The notes: generated from the sequence alone by a model not told the origin. 64,000 nt of DNA from Cyclobacteriaceae bacterium (GCA_019638395.1 JAHBTX010000005.1:186001-250000), one strand, 5' to 3'; shown: positions 27,230-35,548, counted from the first letter of the stretch. Numbers and translations: made by a program.

Positions 27230-28231
27230 CTATACTTCTTCTCGTTGAAATTCAGGTTCATGATCAATATGAAATACTGGCTGAAGGCGACTTTCGATAT
27301 AGTCTACCAGGTTTACATAAGGATTAAATCCAATGATATTTACCGCATCCGCTACAAAATTGGAGAGCGCGTTAATGTCATAGTAATGGGGTTCACCGTG
27401 CTCATCCAGCAAGTATTCTACACCGCCTACATCGAGGCGTGCTGTCTTTACAATACGCTCAACATCTTCAATAATCTGTTTGGGCGGATTATATTTTTCT
27501 ACTTTAACTCCATTGCGGGCAGCTTCAGCAATGCAAGCTTCTGAATTGGTATAAGCCGGCACCTCGCATAAGTCAGCCGGGCATAGATTAAAACTTTTCC
27601 GGGTGGGATAAACCTTTATGGCATACAGGAATTTTCCGTTCAGTGTTTCTACCCGCACAATGTGGCCGTCTTTTGGCGCAAGGTATTCCTGCACAAGCAC
27701 TACCTGATCTGTTCCAAAACTGATTTGATTTAAGAAGATTGCCTTCTTCAAGCTTTCAGGAGTATCAAACTGGGTAATGCCCGCACCGCTTCCGCCTATA
27801 TTCGCTTTTACCAGAACCGGAAATTTTAAAGCTTTAGCTGCAGCTAAAATCTGGTTAACATGATTAACAATTCGCGACTTTGGAAATCTTAAACCAAGGG
27901 ATGCCAATAATCCTAATTGTTTGGTTTTAGAGATTTCGAAAGACTGCGCAATTAATCCGTTTATTACCGGCACACCCAAACGCTCCAGGTGTTCGATGTA
28001 TTGTGTGGCATAAAAAATACTCTGACCATTTCCTCTTAAATAAGCCGATGGACTGATTCTGTTGATCACGAGGCTATAAGGCACATCGCGTTCCAACGGG
28101 TTAAAGTGATGTTGAGATGCATTTAGCCTTACAAATGGAATTCTTCTTTGTTCCAGTTCTTCAAACAAAGGTTTAAACCAAGATGGATGTTCGTAAAATA
28201 TGGCAACTGGTCTGTTGATGATGATGCTCAT
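27230..28231 (-). CDS. ATP-grasp ligase, RimK/glutathione-synthetase-like
   Basis: A 333-residue protein. The ATP-grasp core shows FPVLVKANIGGSGAGITQF (P-loop-like lid, residues ~145-163), VVLVQEYLAPKDGHIVRVETLNGKFLYAIKVY, and the metal/ATP site VGGVEYLLDEHGEPHYYDINALSNF near residues 270-295. Relatives ligate amino acids or peptides by acyl-phosphate chemistry: glutathione synthetase, RimK, cyanophycin and graspetide enzymes. The substrate is not evident. It is the first full gene after a leader containing a SAM-like aptamer and a Cys-tailed mini-ORF, which makes a thiol or peptide substrate worth testing. Confidence 0.85.
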   Translation of the reverse strand: MSIIINRPVAIFYEHPSWFKPLFEELEQRRIPFVRLNASQHHFNPLERDVPYSLVINRISPSAYLRGNGQSIFYATQYIEHLERLGVPVINGLIAQSFEISKTKQLGLLASLGLRFPKSRIVNHVNQILAAAKALKFPVLVKANIGGSGAGITQFDTPESLKKAIFLNQISFGTDQVVLVQEYLAPKDGHIVRVETLNGKFLYAIKVYPTRKSFNLCPADLCEVPAYTNSEACIAEAARNGVKVEKYNPPKQIIEDVERIVKTARLDVGGVEYLLDEHGEPHYYDINALSNFVADAVNIIGFNPYVNLVDYIESRLQPVFHIDHEPEFQREEV

Positions 28232-28254
28232 TACTGATGGAGATTTATTTGAAT

Positions 28255-28298
28255 TTTAAAAGGGCGGGGATTCTACTTCGCTGAAGATTCCCCACGCC
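28255..28298 (-). terminator. Terminator/attenuator before the ATP-grasp gene
   Basis: On the minus strand the imperfect hairpin GGCGTGGGGAATC...GATTCCCC-type (28298-28262), with a GC-rich outer stem and an inner CTTC/GAAG, is followed by TTTTAAAA (28261-28254). It ends 23 bp before the ATG, so it would act within the leader. Confidence 0.65.
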
Positions 28299-28301
28299 TT
28301 A

Positions 28302-28332
28302 CCCCTTATATACTACCATGTACCATGAGGGG
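28302..28332 (-). promoter_or_regulatory. Alternative leader hairpin competing with the attenuator
   Basis: On the minus strand CCCCT (28332-28328) can pair with AGGGG (28306-28302) directly upstream of the terminator hairpin. The two GGGG and two CCCC tracts in this leader permit mutually exclusive pairings, as in attenuation systems. Structure prediction would be needed to rank them. Confidence 0.4.
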
Positions 28333-28361
28333 ATTTCTTAAATTGATTGCACGATGGCGGA

Positions 28362-28469
28362 CTAGCAACAACAACGCATACATCCCGAAAGAAAAGTTAT
28401 GGATGTTGAGTGCAAACCGATGGACATTGATTGTCCTGATTGTGTTGTGGTAATTTTCATTTTTTTCAT
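28362..28469 (-). CDS. Cys-tailed leader microprotein 1 (35 aa)
   Basis: A 35-codon ORF from the ATG at 28469 (second in-frame ATG at 28460) to TAG at 28364-28362. It starts MKKMKITTTQ, is Ser/Thr-rich, and ends GCMRCCC directly before the stop; the last Cys codons are TGT TGT TGC. It follows an S-box-like aptamer and precedes an attenuator-like hairpin and the ATP-grasp gene. A second ORF at 36492-36614 has the same MKxMK start, the same Cys-Cys-Cys end and the same context. It could be a Cys-sensing leader peptide or a precursor peptide. Confidence 0.7.
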   Translation of the reverse strand: MKKMKITTTQSGQSMSIGLHSTSITFLSGCMRCCC

Positions 28470-28485
28470 AACCAGAAATTTATAA

Positions 28486-28562
28486 TTCCCTTTTTGGGCA
28501 GGTTGTGGCACTTATTCAGTTTAACACTAAAAGTTGCCAGGGATTCTTTGAGCCTGTCTCTC
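28486..28562 (-). ncRNA. S-box-like (SAM clan) riboswitch variant, copy 1
   Basis: On the minus strand: GAGAGACAGGCTC (from 28562), then AAAGAATCCCTGGCAACTT, a P3-like hairpin, AAGTGCCACAACC and TGCCC (to 28496). The core GGCTC..AAGA..CCCTGGCAAC...GTGCCA..CCTGCC matches the S-box/SAM binding core but lacks the long P2/P4 arms of the SAM-I copy at 25013. The GGGAA at 28490-28486 could pair with the TCCC of the core as a downstream pseudoknot. A nearly identical core occurs at 36636-36705. The assignment is from pattern only. Confidence 0.75.
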
Positions 28563-28586
28563 GTCCCGTTCTTTATAAATGTTGCG

Positions 28587-28616
28587 TAAAAGTATAAACA
28601 TTTTTCATATTGTCAA
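28587..28616 (-). promoter_or_regulatory. Promoter of leader 1
   Basis: On the minus strand TTG (28616-28614), a 19-bp spacer and TACTTTTA (28594-28587) match TTG-N19-TAnnTTTG with one mismatch. The 21-bp operator ends 3 bp upstream of the TTG. Confidence 0.7.
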
Positions 28617-28619
28617 TAA

Positions 28620-28640
28620 AGTCTATAGATTTTATAGACT
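28620..28640. promoter_or_regulatory. 21-bp palindromic operator, copy 1
   Basis: The inverted repeat AGTCTATA-N5-TATAGACT is perfect over 8 bp per arm (10 bp with flanks AA/TT). It is placed just upstream of the -33 box of leader 1 and touches the stop codon of the TonB receptor gene. Identical half-sites occur at 36762-36782; a related site lies at 43335-43355. Its size and position fit a dimeric repressor or activator, possibly Rrf2-like; no such regulator gene lies in the window. Confidence 0.75.
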
Positions 28641-31520
28641 TTAAAAACTAAATGTTAGCCTTCCATAATAAAATGCTCCATTAAAGCCGAATTGCTGGCC
28701 AGCAGCCGTACCATAAGGCAACGCACCGGTTTGGTTATTGGCAATAATCTGTTCATCAGGATATACATCAAACAGATTATTAGCGCCAGCTGTAACTGAA
28801 ACAAAAGGCGCTAGCTGGTAACTTAATGTAAAATCAGAAACCCACTTGCTGGAAAAAGTCTGATCGCGCGCGCCTGTTGGATTATCCAGGTTATTTTGGC
28901 TGGCGAAAGATGTGTACTCACCAAAACGCGTAAGGCGCACAAAAGGTGTAAACTTTTTATAGGTATAGCTGGCACTTAGAATGATCTTATCTTGTGGCGT
29001 ACCTCTCTCATACCGTCCCTTCTGAAGTCGGTCAAAGAATATACGTTCCGACAAATAGTTTCGTACCTCTGTTGATGCGCCTTCCACTAATCCAACGGGT
29101 GGTTTTACATTTACTACTTCGGTTCGTGTAAAATTGGTTGCCACCGATACATTTAAAATACCTCTACCAACAGCAGACCGGTAAGATAAGATTGCATCAA
29201 TACCTCGGGTACGGGTGTCTATCGAGTTGCTGAAGAACTGTGCCGAATTAACATCAGGATAAGCACTAAGTAAATTTGCAACAACCGCAGCTGCGCCTTG
29301 CACAACCGGGTCTGAACTGGATGTGGTTGTCTGGAAAAAACCTGTTAACGTTACACGGTCGTCAATATCAATCTGGTAGGCGTCTACTGTTAAGGTAAAA
29401 TCATTGAAGAGCCTGGCAGTAGCACCTGCACTTAGGTTAAACGATGTTTCGGCCTTAAGTTGAGGAACGCCAAATGCTTTTGTAACCGCGCTTTCGTTAT
29501 TCGCTACAGCCGAAAGAAGCAATGAGCCATCGCCTTGCGGAATAGAAGTTGTAGCTGAATAATACTGTTGCTGCAAAGAAGGTGCACGAAAACCGGTGCT
29601 TACCGCTCCGCGCAGCGCAATATCATCTGTTAGTTTTATCCGGGTAGATGTTTTCCAGGTAAGCTTATCACCAAAATCGCTGTAATCTTCATAGCGCAAC
29701 GCTCCGGTTAATAATATCCTGTCTGTAATATCATATTCCAAATCACCATACAAACCAATGTTGCTGCGCGATTCATCTTGTTCATCGCCTGGTTGATAAC
29801 CGGGAAAAGCCTGTGCGCCTGCCGGTGTTATACCGGTAGCTGTGCCGCCAACCAGTGTTACGTATGTTCTTCCATATCCTTTGTGTGATGCTTCTTCGCC
29901 CGCTTCAATCTGATAATTTTCAATTCTGTGTTCGGCACCAAAGGCCACACCTAAAGATTGGCCAACACTTAGTTCACTAAACTTTCTTACAAAGCCGAGG
30001 TTGGTTGTGTTTTGGGAAAACAAGAGTTTACCAGAATAAAACCGTGTTGGACTTGAAGCTCCTAACGAAGCATTTAAGGTATTCTCTACATAATACTGCA
30101 CACTATTACTGCCAAAAGTATTGCTCAAATCCACATCCCAACCCGATTTATTTCCACGTAGGCCAGTTGTAAAAGATTTATCGTTAATACGCGCTACGTT
30201 CTCTGGCAAAAAGCCATCCGGGTATAGTTCAGGAACGTACCTGCTGGAGATACTTCGCGCGTTACTGGTACCATTCGGAAAACGGTAAGCATTGTTTGGA
30301 CTATTACTCTCTCTACTTCCTATCCCACCAAAAGCATAAACCTCTGCACCATCACCCAACGGTATGGCTGCATTAAAAAATAATCCAGATCCGTTTTGGG
30401 CTGCATTACCACTGGCTACCGAACTGTAGCGATCTACAGAAAGCTCTTTTGCATCAACTTCCTCATTAGGTGTTGTCGCTGCATACGAATACCAATACTG
30501 TCGTGCATTCGTTAAGCGATTAGTAAGTTCATAATAACCACCGCGCCTGGTCCCTTCACGTTGATTAATTTGAGCTGTCAGATTGAGGTATCCCCCTTTT
30601 CCAAAACCGAAACCATAATTGATATCAGTTTGGAACAAGGCTCCATCCGTTGTGTTTCTGAATTTTGTATTGTGGACTCCTGCTGTTGTAGACACGGTTA
30701 CATTCTCGGTGTCTTTCTTCAGCACAATATTTACTACCCCAGCTATGGCATCAGAACCATATTGGGCGGCTGCGCCATCGCGCAACACTTCAATGCGCTC
30801 AATTGCGCCAACCGGAATGGAGTTGAAATCAACCGCCACTGAACCTTGTGCCGGGGTACCTAATACATTCACCAATGCACTGCCATGTCTCCTTTTTCCA
30901 TTGATGAGAACCAATGTTTGATCAGGAGCCACACCCCGTAAGGCAACAGGATCTATGTGTGCCGAACCATCGCCACCGGGTTGGCGATTTGAACTGATGG
31001 AAGGCGCTACGAAATTTAAAATTTGTGTAATGTCTACCTGACCGGTTGCGCGTATCTCTTTGGCTTGAATGATATCGACAGGTACAGGTGTATCAATTCG
31101 CGATCGGCCTGAAGTTGCCCGCGAACCAATAATCACCACTTCTTCTGAAAGTAAAGAGCCCTCTTCCAAAGAAAAATTAAGTCTTGTGTTATCGCCAGCT
31201 TTTACCTCGGCTTGTAACTCTTTGGTTTGATACCCGACAAAACTAATTCGCACCCTGGCGGCTCCAACGGGCGCATTCAACGTAAAATCTCCATTTTGAT
31301 CTGTAACCGTTCCCAGTGATGTTCCCACCAGCACAACAGTTGCCCCTGGCAACGGTGCAGAATTTACATCGGTAACCTTACCTGATAATGTTCCCTGCTG
31401 CTGCGCCTGTGCATTCCATGTAATAAACAGGAATGTGATAAGTAATAGAAAAATCTGGGCTTTTCGTTCCACCCAATCAATGAGCGGTGATCCTTCAATA
31501 ATCAGTAATCTTGTTTTCAT
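28641..31520 (-). CDS. TonB-dependent outer-membrane receptor
   Basis: A 959-residue receptor. The signal peptide is unusually long (about 40 residues, ending ITWNAQAQ). A carboxypeptidase-regulatory-like domain follows (GTLSGKVTDVNSAPLPGATV...ISFVGYQTKEL, residues ~42-115). The plug domain has ALRGVAPDQTLVLINGKRRHG and GAIERIEVLRDGAAAQYGSDAIAGVVNIVLK, then a 22-strand-type barrel ending in aromatic GRLTFSF. No SusD partner is adjacent, so it resembles siderophore or metal-chelate receptors more than glycan SusC. The ligand is unknown. It is the last gene of the operon starting near 36382 or 35548. Confidence 0.93.
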   Translation of the reverse strand: MKTRLLIIEGSPLIDWVERKAQIFLLLITFLFITWNAQAQQQGTLSGKVTDVNSAPLPGATVVLVGTSLGTVTDQNGDFTLNAPVGAARVRISFVGYQTKELQAEVKAGDNTRLNFSLEEGSLLSEEVVIIGSRATSGRSRIDTPVPVDIIQAKEIRATGQVDITQILNFVAPSISSNRQPGGDGSAHIDPVALRGVAPDQTLVLINGKRRHGSALVNVLGTPAQGSVAVDFNSIPVGAIERIEVLRDGAAAQYGSDAIAGVVNIVLKKDTENVTVSTTAGVHNTKFRNTTDGALFQTDINYGFGFGKGGYLNLTAQINQREGTRRGGYYELTNRLTNARQYWYSYAATTPNEEVDAKELSVDRYSSVASGNAAQNGSGLFFNAAIPLGDGAEVYAFGGIGSRESNSPNNAYRFPNGTSNARSISSRYVPELYPDGFLPENVARINDKSFTTGLRGNKSGWDVDLSNTFGSNSVQYYVENTLNASLGASSPTRFYSGKLLFSQNTTNLGFVRKFSELSVGQSLGVAFGAEHRIENYQIEAGEEASHKGYGRTYVTLVGGTATGITPAGAQAFPGYQPGDEQDESRSNIGLYGDLEYDITDRILLTGALRYEDYSDFGDKLTWKTSTRIKLTDDIALRGAVSTGFRAPSLQQQYYSATTSIPQGDGSLLLSAVANNESAVTKAFGVPQLKAETSFNLSAGATARLFNDFTLTVDAYQIDIDDRVTLTGFFQTTTSSSDPVVQGAAAVVANLLSAYPDVNSAQFFSNSIDTRTRGIDAILSYRSAVGRGILNVSVATNFTRTEVVNVKPPVGLVEGASTEVRNYLSERIFFDRLQKGRYERGTPQDKIILSASYTYKKFTPFVRLTRFGEYTSFASQNNLDNPTGARDQTFSSKWVSDFTLSYQLAPFVSVTAGANNLFDVYPDEQIIANNQTGALPYGTAAGQQFGFNGAFYYGRLTFSF

Positions 31521-31531
31521 AAAATAGTTGT

Positions 31532-32509
31532 TTAGTTGGTTTTGTTTTCTGTTTTTAAAAATTGATTGTCAGTTAATGCTTTTAAAAATTCTTCGAGATC
31601 ATGTATTTCCTGCTCCGATAGCTGCAAGGGTTTGCTCAGTGACAAATCCCTATGAATCGCGTCAGATATGATTTCATCGGGTCGATTATAATAATCCAAT
31701 ACTTCCCGCAATGTGCTGAACATTCCATTGTGCATGTAAGGGGCCGTAAGCGCAACATTTCGCAAACCAGGAATCCGGAAAAGTCCCAGTTGCAAACTAT
31801 CCTGCGTTACTTCAAATCGTCCACGATCATTCAGTTCTTTACCATTGTAAAGACCAATGTTTTTAAACCGATCGGCTGTAAAGTCATCGCCTGCATGGCA
31901 GTTGGCACAATTGGCTTTACCAATGAATAATAATCTACCCCGAATGGCTGCCTCACTCATCGCGCTTTCATTACCATCAATAAACCGATCATAAGGCGAG
32001 TCGGCCGTTTCCAGTGTGCGTTCAAATTCTGCAATGGCTTTCGCTAACAAATCCGCGGTGGGTGCCGACTTGAATAACTTTTTGAATAATCTGCTGTACA
32101 CTTCATTCTGTTGTAAACGATCAACAGCTTCGGCTATCGGCAAACTCATTTCGTTTGGCGACTCAATGGGTTTAAGGGCTTGCTCTTCAAGAGAATTTAC
32201 CCGGCCATCCCAAAATAATTGTAACCGGCCACTCAGATTGGCCACTGAAGGTGTATTGCGTCTGGTAGGTATTCCATTGATGCCCGCACTGAAAGCAGTG
32301 TTATCTGCGAAAGCAAATTCGCGTTTATGGCAAGAGGCACAACTTATGGTTCGATCCTTCGATAGGATCGGATCAAAAAATAATTTCTCGCCCAGTTCGG
32401 CAACCGTAGTGGGTTCGGTTTCTTCGATATGTATCGTGTCAAAGCCCGTGAGCGATCCCGCTAAGGCAATAAAGAACACGATCAACAACGTTGACAAGAA
32501 AATTTTCAT
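31532..32509 (-). CDS. Di-heme cytochrome c peroxidase / MauG-family protein
   Basis: A 325-residue periplasmic protein with a signal anchor (residues 1-20) and two CxxCH heme motifs: CASCH near residue 58 and CANCH near residue 203. The typical context is LGEKLFFDPILSKDRTISCASCH, with RRNTPSVANLSGR and RIPGLRNVALTAPYMHNG. Members reduce peroxide or oxidise protein side chains (MauG, MbnH). It sits 11 bp upstream of the TonB receptor gene and 18 bp after the DsbD-alpha-like gene. The partner substrate is unknown. Confidence 0.92.
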   Translation of the reverse strand: MKIFLSTLLIVFFIALAGSLTGFDTIHIEETEPTTVAELGEKLFFDPILSKDRTISCASCHKREFAFADNTAFSAGINGIPTRRNTPSVANLSGRLQLFWDGRVNSLEEQALKPIESPNEMSLPIAEAVDRLQQNEVYSRLFKKLFKSAPTADLLAKAIAEFERTLETADSPYDRFIDGNESAMSEAAIRGRLLFIGKANCANCHAGDDFTADRFKNIGLYNGKELNDRGRFEVTQDSLQLGLFRIPGLRNVALTAPYMHNGMFSTLREVLDYYNRPDEIISDAIHRDLSLSKPLQLSEQEIHDLEEFLKALTDNQFLKTENKTN

Positions 32510-32527
32510 ATCGTTTGGCTAATTATG

Positions 32528-32968
32528 CTATAGCTGAAAAGTTTCGCGAAAAGGAATGCATTGTCCGTCCTTTGCGTTGCAATACTGTCCTGAAATAATG
32601 CCACGAATCACTGGCTTATCCTTTAGAATTTTGATTCGCTGCCGAAACTCCGCTTTCGCGGAAAAGTACGTGATGTCTGCCTCCCACGTTGGATCATATT
32701 TTTTTGATGCGTTGATAGGTTGCAACTTCTCTAGTACCAAATAAGAATCATCAACAATCCATTCAATGTGCGTGGGTATCGGCCCCAGCTCTTCGGATAC
32801 GTCTGAAGAATACAAGTACCAGTTCTTTTTTATGCTAGCGCTAAAAATCAATTCGGTTTCAGCGTTAGCAACAGGCTCACTAAATCGAAACGACCAACTC
32901 GCAATTTCTTTCTCTGGATCAGGCGGAACCAGGTAAAGAAAAAAAAGAATGACACTTATACTCTTCAT
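32528..32968 (-). CDS. Stand-alone DsbD N-terminal (alpha)-like domain protein
   Basis: A 146-residue secreted protein with a short signal peptide (MKSISVILFFLYLVP). The Ig-like fold resembles the alpha domain of DsbD: IKKNWYLYSSDVSEELGPIPTHIEW, then a C-terminal cysteine pair in GQYCNAKDGQCIPF, comparable to the redox Cys pair of DsbD-alpha. The membrane and thioredoxin domains of DsbD are absent. It probably relays thiol-disulfide exchange with the neighbouring TlpA proteins; the electron source is not in the operon. Confidence 0.8.
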   Translation of the reverse strand: MKSISVILFFLYLVPPDPEKEIASWSFRFSEPVANAETELIFSASIKKNWYLYSSDVSEELGPIPTHIEWIVDDSYLVLEKLQPINASKKYDPTWEADITYFSAKAEFRQRIKILKDKPVIRGIISGQYCNAKDGQCIPFRETFQL

Positions 32969-32986
32969 CGGTATCTTTTTTTGCTA

Positions 32987-34267
32987 CTAATTGCCTGCTC
33001 CAGCAGCTAGCGTTGTTTGATATTCTGCAGGTACTGGTTCTGCAATAAGTTCATCCAGGGTTTTGTTCCACTTCTTTTCATACCTTTTAAAATATTTTCC
33101 AGTGATCTCACCGGTATAGCCGGTATGAATCTGGCGTACGTTTCCTTTACGATCAATGATAATCGTGGTCGGAAAAGCCATCATCTTATTAAGTGCTGCA
33201 AATTTTTCGGAGGCTACTTTTTTATCGGCAATACCACCAAAAAGGATATCATACTCAATGCCATACTTTTCTTTTAGCTTACCCAATGTGTAGCGTGCAT
33301 ATTCCAAATCATCTTTCTGTTCAAAGCCTACGGCTATCGCTTCTACTCCACGATTTTTATTTTCGCGGAACCACGGAGCCAAGAACGTAGTTTGATCCGT
33401 GCAATTGGGGCACCACGTGCCAATGATATCAATGATCACTACTTTCCCTTTGTACTTTTCATCATTCAGGGTAACCGTTTTTCCATCTAAGTCTGGCAGA
33501 CTAAAATCAAATTTGGTATAACCTTCTTTTAAAAAAGTAAGTGTATACGGATCGGGCAGCTCAGCCTCGGTTTGTGCTTCCGCTTCAAATTTTTGATTGA
33601 GGTAAATGCCCAACCCAATTTCGCCTTGAAGTTTTTTGTCAGCCGTAATTTTTCCTTTCACAAAAAATGGACTGGGACCGGTAAAGCCAGAAAGATAAAA
33701 CTCATCGCCTTGCACCGTGCCCTCCAACTCGCGTGTGTCGCCCACCACCGATAAAATGACACCCGTAAGTTTGTTCCCCTTCTGCTTGAACAGCGCAATT
33801 CGATCAGCCGACTTATCTTTGCTGATGATGTTAACCCGCCACTTACCGGAAAGATTGGCAACAGGTTTTACATCCTTGCCAGGCTCTACAAAGCGATACT
33901 TCTTTCCATGTTCAGCCACAAACGGAAGCGAGTTGCCTCTAAAATTCGGTACCAGGCTCTTATAGATTCCTGAAAGGCGACCATCCGTTTCTACTTTGGC
34001 GATTAAGGCAGCATCATACGTATTCATCTTTACGAAAATAGAATCTGTGCCCCGTGGAGTAATCACAAATTCATCTCTGCGCGAACCGTTAATCAAAATC
34101 AGTTTTGATACCTTGGCTTCATGCTTGATTTCAAAATTGAATGGCACTTTATTTTCGCTTAACGTGAACTCACCACGCCACAGGCCATTTTTGGTACTTA
34201 CAACCGGATCGGCAAACGTTAGCTGACTACTAAATGCCAGCAGAAAAAAGAGAATTTTTGTTTTCAT
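32987..34267 (-). CDS. TlpA-family thioredoxin-like protein, second paralogue
   Basis: A 426-residue secreted protein with a cleavable signal peptide (MKTKILFFLLAFSSQLTFA). It has lipocalin-like repeats starting GLWRGEFTLSENKVPFNF and GKWRVNIISKDK. A C-terminal thioredoxin domain has active site GTWCPNCTDQTTFLAPW and cis-Pro loop AFPTTIIID. It is collinear with the lipoprotein paralogue at 25990-27225, with the same CPNC active site and the same D-P-(Y)-LTFLKEGY linker, so the two arose by duplication. One is lipid-anchored and the other is soluble. Confidence 0.9.
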   Translation of the reverse strand: MKTKILFFLLAFSSQLTFADPVVSTKNGLWRGEFTLSENKVPFNFEIKHEAKVSKLILINGSRRDEFVITPRGTDSIFVKMNTYDAALIAKVETDGRLSGIYKSLVPNFRGNSLPFVAEHGKKYRFVEPGKDVKPVANLSGKWRVNIISKDKSADRIALFKQKGNKLTGVILSVVGDTRELEGTVQGDEFYLSGFTGPSPFFVKGKITADKKLQGEIGLGIYLNQKFEAEAQTEAELPDPYTLTFLKEGYTKFDFSLPDLDGKTVTLNDEKYKGKVVIIDIIGTWCPNCTDQTTFLAPWFRENKNRGVEAIAVGFEQKDDLEYARYTLGKLKEKYGIEYDILFGGIADKKVASEKFAALNKMMAFPTTIIIDRKGNVRQIHTGYTGEITGKYFKRYEKKWNKTLDELIAEPVPAEYQTTLAAGAGN

Positions 34268-34285
34268 GTTATAGTTGGTTTAGGT

Positions 34286-35548
34286 TTAGTTTAAGGCCAC
34301 TTTGATTTGTTGTTGTTTTGCTACTGCTTCTACTTCTTTGAATACCCGAAGGAAATTACCACCCCATAGTTTTCGGATTTCTTCTTCGGTGTAGCCACGT
34401 TTTAAAAGTTCGCGGGTTACATTAGGTGCTTCGGCCACGCTGTTAAATCCGGTTACACCACCACCGTGATTAAAGTCGCTTCCAAAGCCCACATGGTCAA
34501 CGCCAATCAATCGCACAGCATAATCTACCGCATCAAGGTAATCTGTCAGGTTGCTGTATCGCCATTCGTTTCTTGAAAATTCACGATAGGCATCCAAATG
34601 TTTTTGATAGGTAGCGGCATCTAATTTTTGGCGCGGATCATCTTTGCCGTAGGTGATGCCAAACGGCTCCCACACTTGTTTCAGATATGCTTTTGTAAAC
34701 TCAGGATTTTGCCGCAGATAAGGTGTAAACGCAGCAATGTGAACCACGCCCCCACTGGCAGCAATAGCTTTCAGTTCTTCATTGGTGAGATTACGGGAAT
34801 TTTCTACGCGACCAAATACGGCTGAGTGAGAAGCGATAACCGGGGCCTTGCTTAATTGTATGGCTTGAAAAACTCCGGCCGGTGTCAGTTGCGATACATC
34901 TATAATAATACCCAGCCGGTTTAACTCACCGATTCCCTTTTTACCGAGATCCGTTAAGCCTTTATTCTCATTGGGCTTATCACCAAACGCAGCATTGGGT
35001 CGCGATGAATCGGCCCAATCGTTATTGCCTACGTGGGTAAATCCAAATACGCGAACACCCTCTTTGTAATACTTTTCGATGAGCGTAAGATCTTGCCCGA
35101 GCGAAAGTGCATTCAAAAAGCTAAGCAAGATGGCGTGTTTTCCTTTAGCCGGGATTCGCTCCAGGTCTTGAGAGGTGTACGCAAACTCTAATCGATCGGG
35201 GTGTTTAGCCACCCATTGCTTTAAGCTGGCAAGTTTCGTGTCAACTTGTTTGCGAGCCAATACAATGTTTTCCGGTGAACGCTTGAGCGGATCGGCAAAC
35301 AGCGCAATGGTGGCCACATCAAGTTCGCCCCGTTCTAGCTTGGGTAAATCAAGTTGATCTACGGTCTCCTTACTGGCCTCATTGCCAGCAGCATTAAAAT
35401 CGCTGCGCAGATCAATGTGCGCATCAAGGGTGAGCAGATTTTTATGAATGGCCCGTGCCCGTAACGAATCCGCTTGTTTGTTTTGATTTTGAGCTATTGC
35501 CGGAGCGCTTAGCGCCAGCACGGCAACTGTTAGTTGTGTTAGTTTCAT
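34286..35548 (-). CDS. M19 (membrane dipeptidase) homologue lacking two zinc ligands
   Basis: A 420-residue secreted protein (signal peptide MKLTQLTVAVLALSAPAIAQ) with the M19 fold. The HxD pair is kept (DAHIDL, His44/Asp46), as are His241 (IASHSA) and the Asp in GFGSDFNHGG. The bridging Glu is replaced: LLSFLNALSLG has Leu145 where GMENGAPIG of the first M19 has Glu. The His of DISHVS is Gln220 (DVSQLT). Normal dipeptidase activity is therefore unlikely, although the gene is otherwise intact. It is 18 bp upstream of the TlpA gene. Confidence 0.88.
   Translation of the reverse strand: MKLTQLTVAVLALSAPAIAQNQNKQADSLRARAIHKNLLTLDAHIDLRSDFNAAGNEASKETVDQLDLPKLERGELDVATIALFADPLKRSPENIVLARKQVDTKLASLKQWVAKHPDRLEFAYTSQDLERIPAKGKHAILLSFLNALSLGQDLTLIEKYYKEGVRVFGFTHVGNNDWADSSRPNAAFGDKPNENKGLTDLGKKGIGELNRLGIIIDVSQLTPAGVFQAIQLSKAPVIASHSAVFGRVENSRNLTNEELKAIAASGGVVHIAAFTPYLRQNPEFTKAYLKQVWEPFGITYGKDDPRQKLDAATYQKHLDAYREFSRNEWRYSNLTDYLDAVDYAVRLIGVDHVGFGSDFNHGGGVTGFNSVAEAPNVTRELLKRGYTEEEIRKLWGGNFLRVFKEVEAVAKQQQIKVALN

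Noticed and set aside
27226-27267. Earlier start for the TlpA lipoprotein
   Set aside because: It would place 14 residues before the lipoprotein signal and overlap the ATP-grasp gene; the ATG at 27225 gives a proper signal peptide.
28641-31520. SusC/SusD-type glycan utilisation locus
   Set aside because: No SusD gene or glycoside hydrolase is adjacent, and the plug/barrel pattern resembles metal-chelate receptors; partners are redox proteins.
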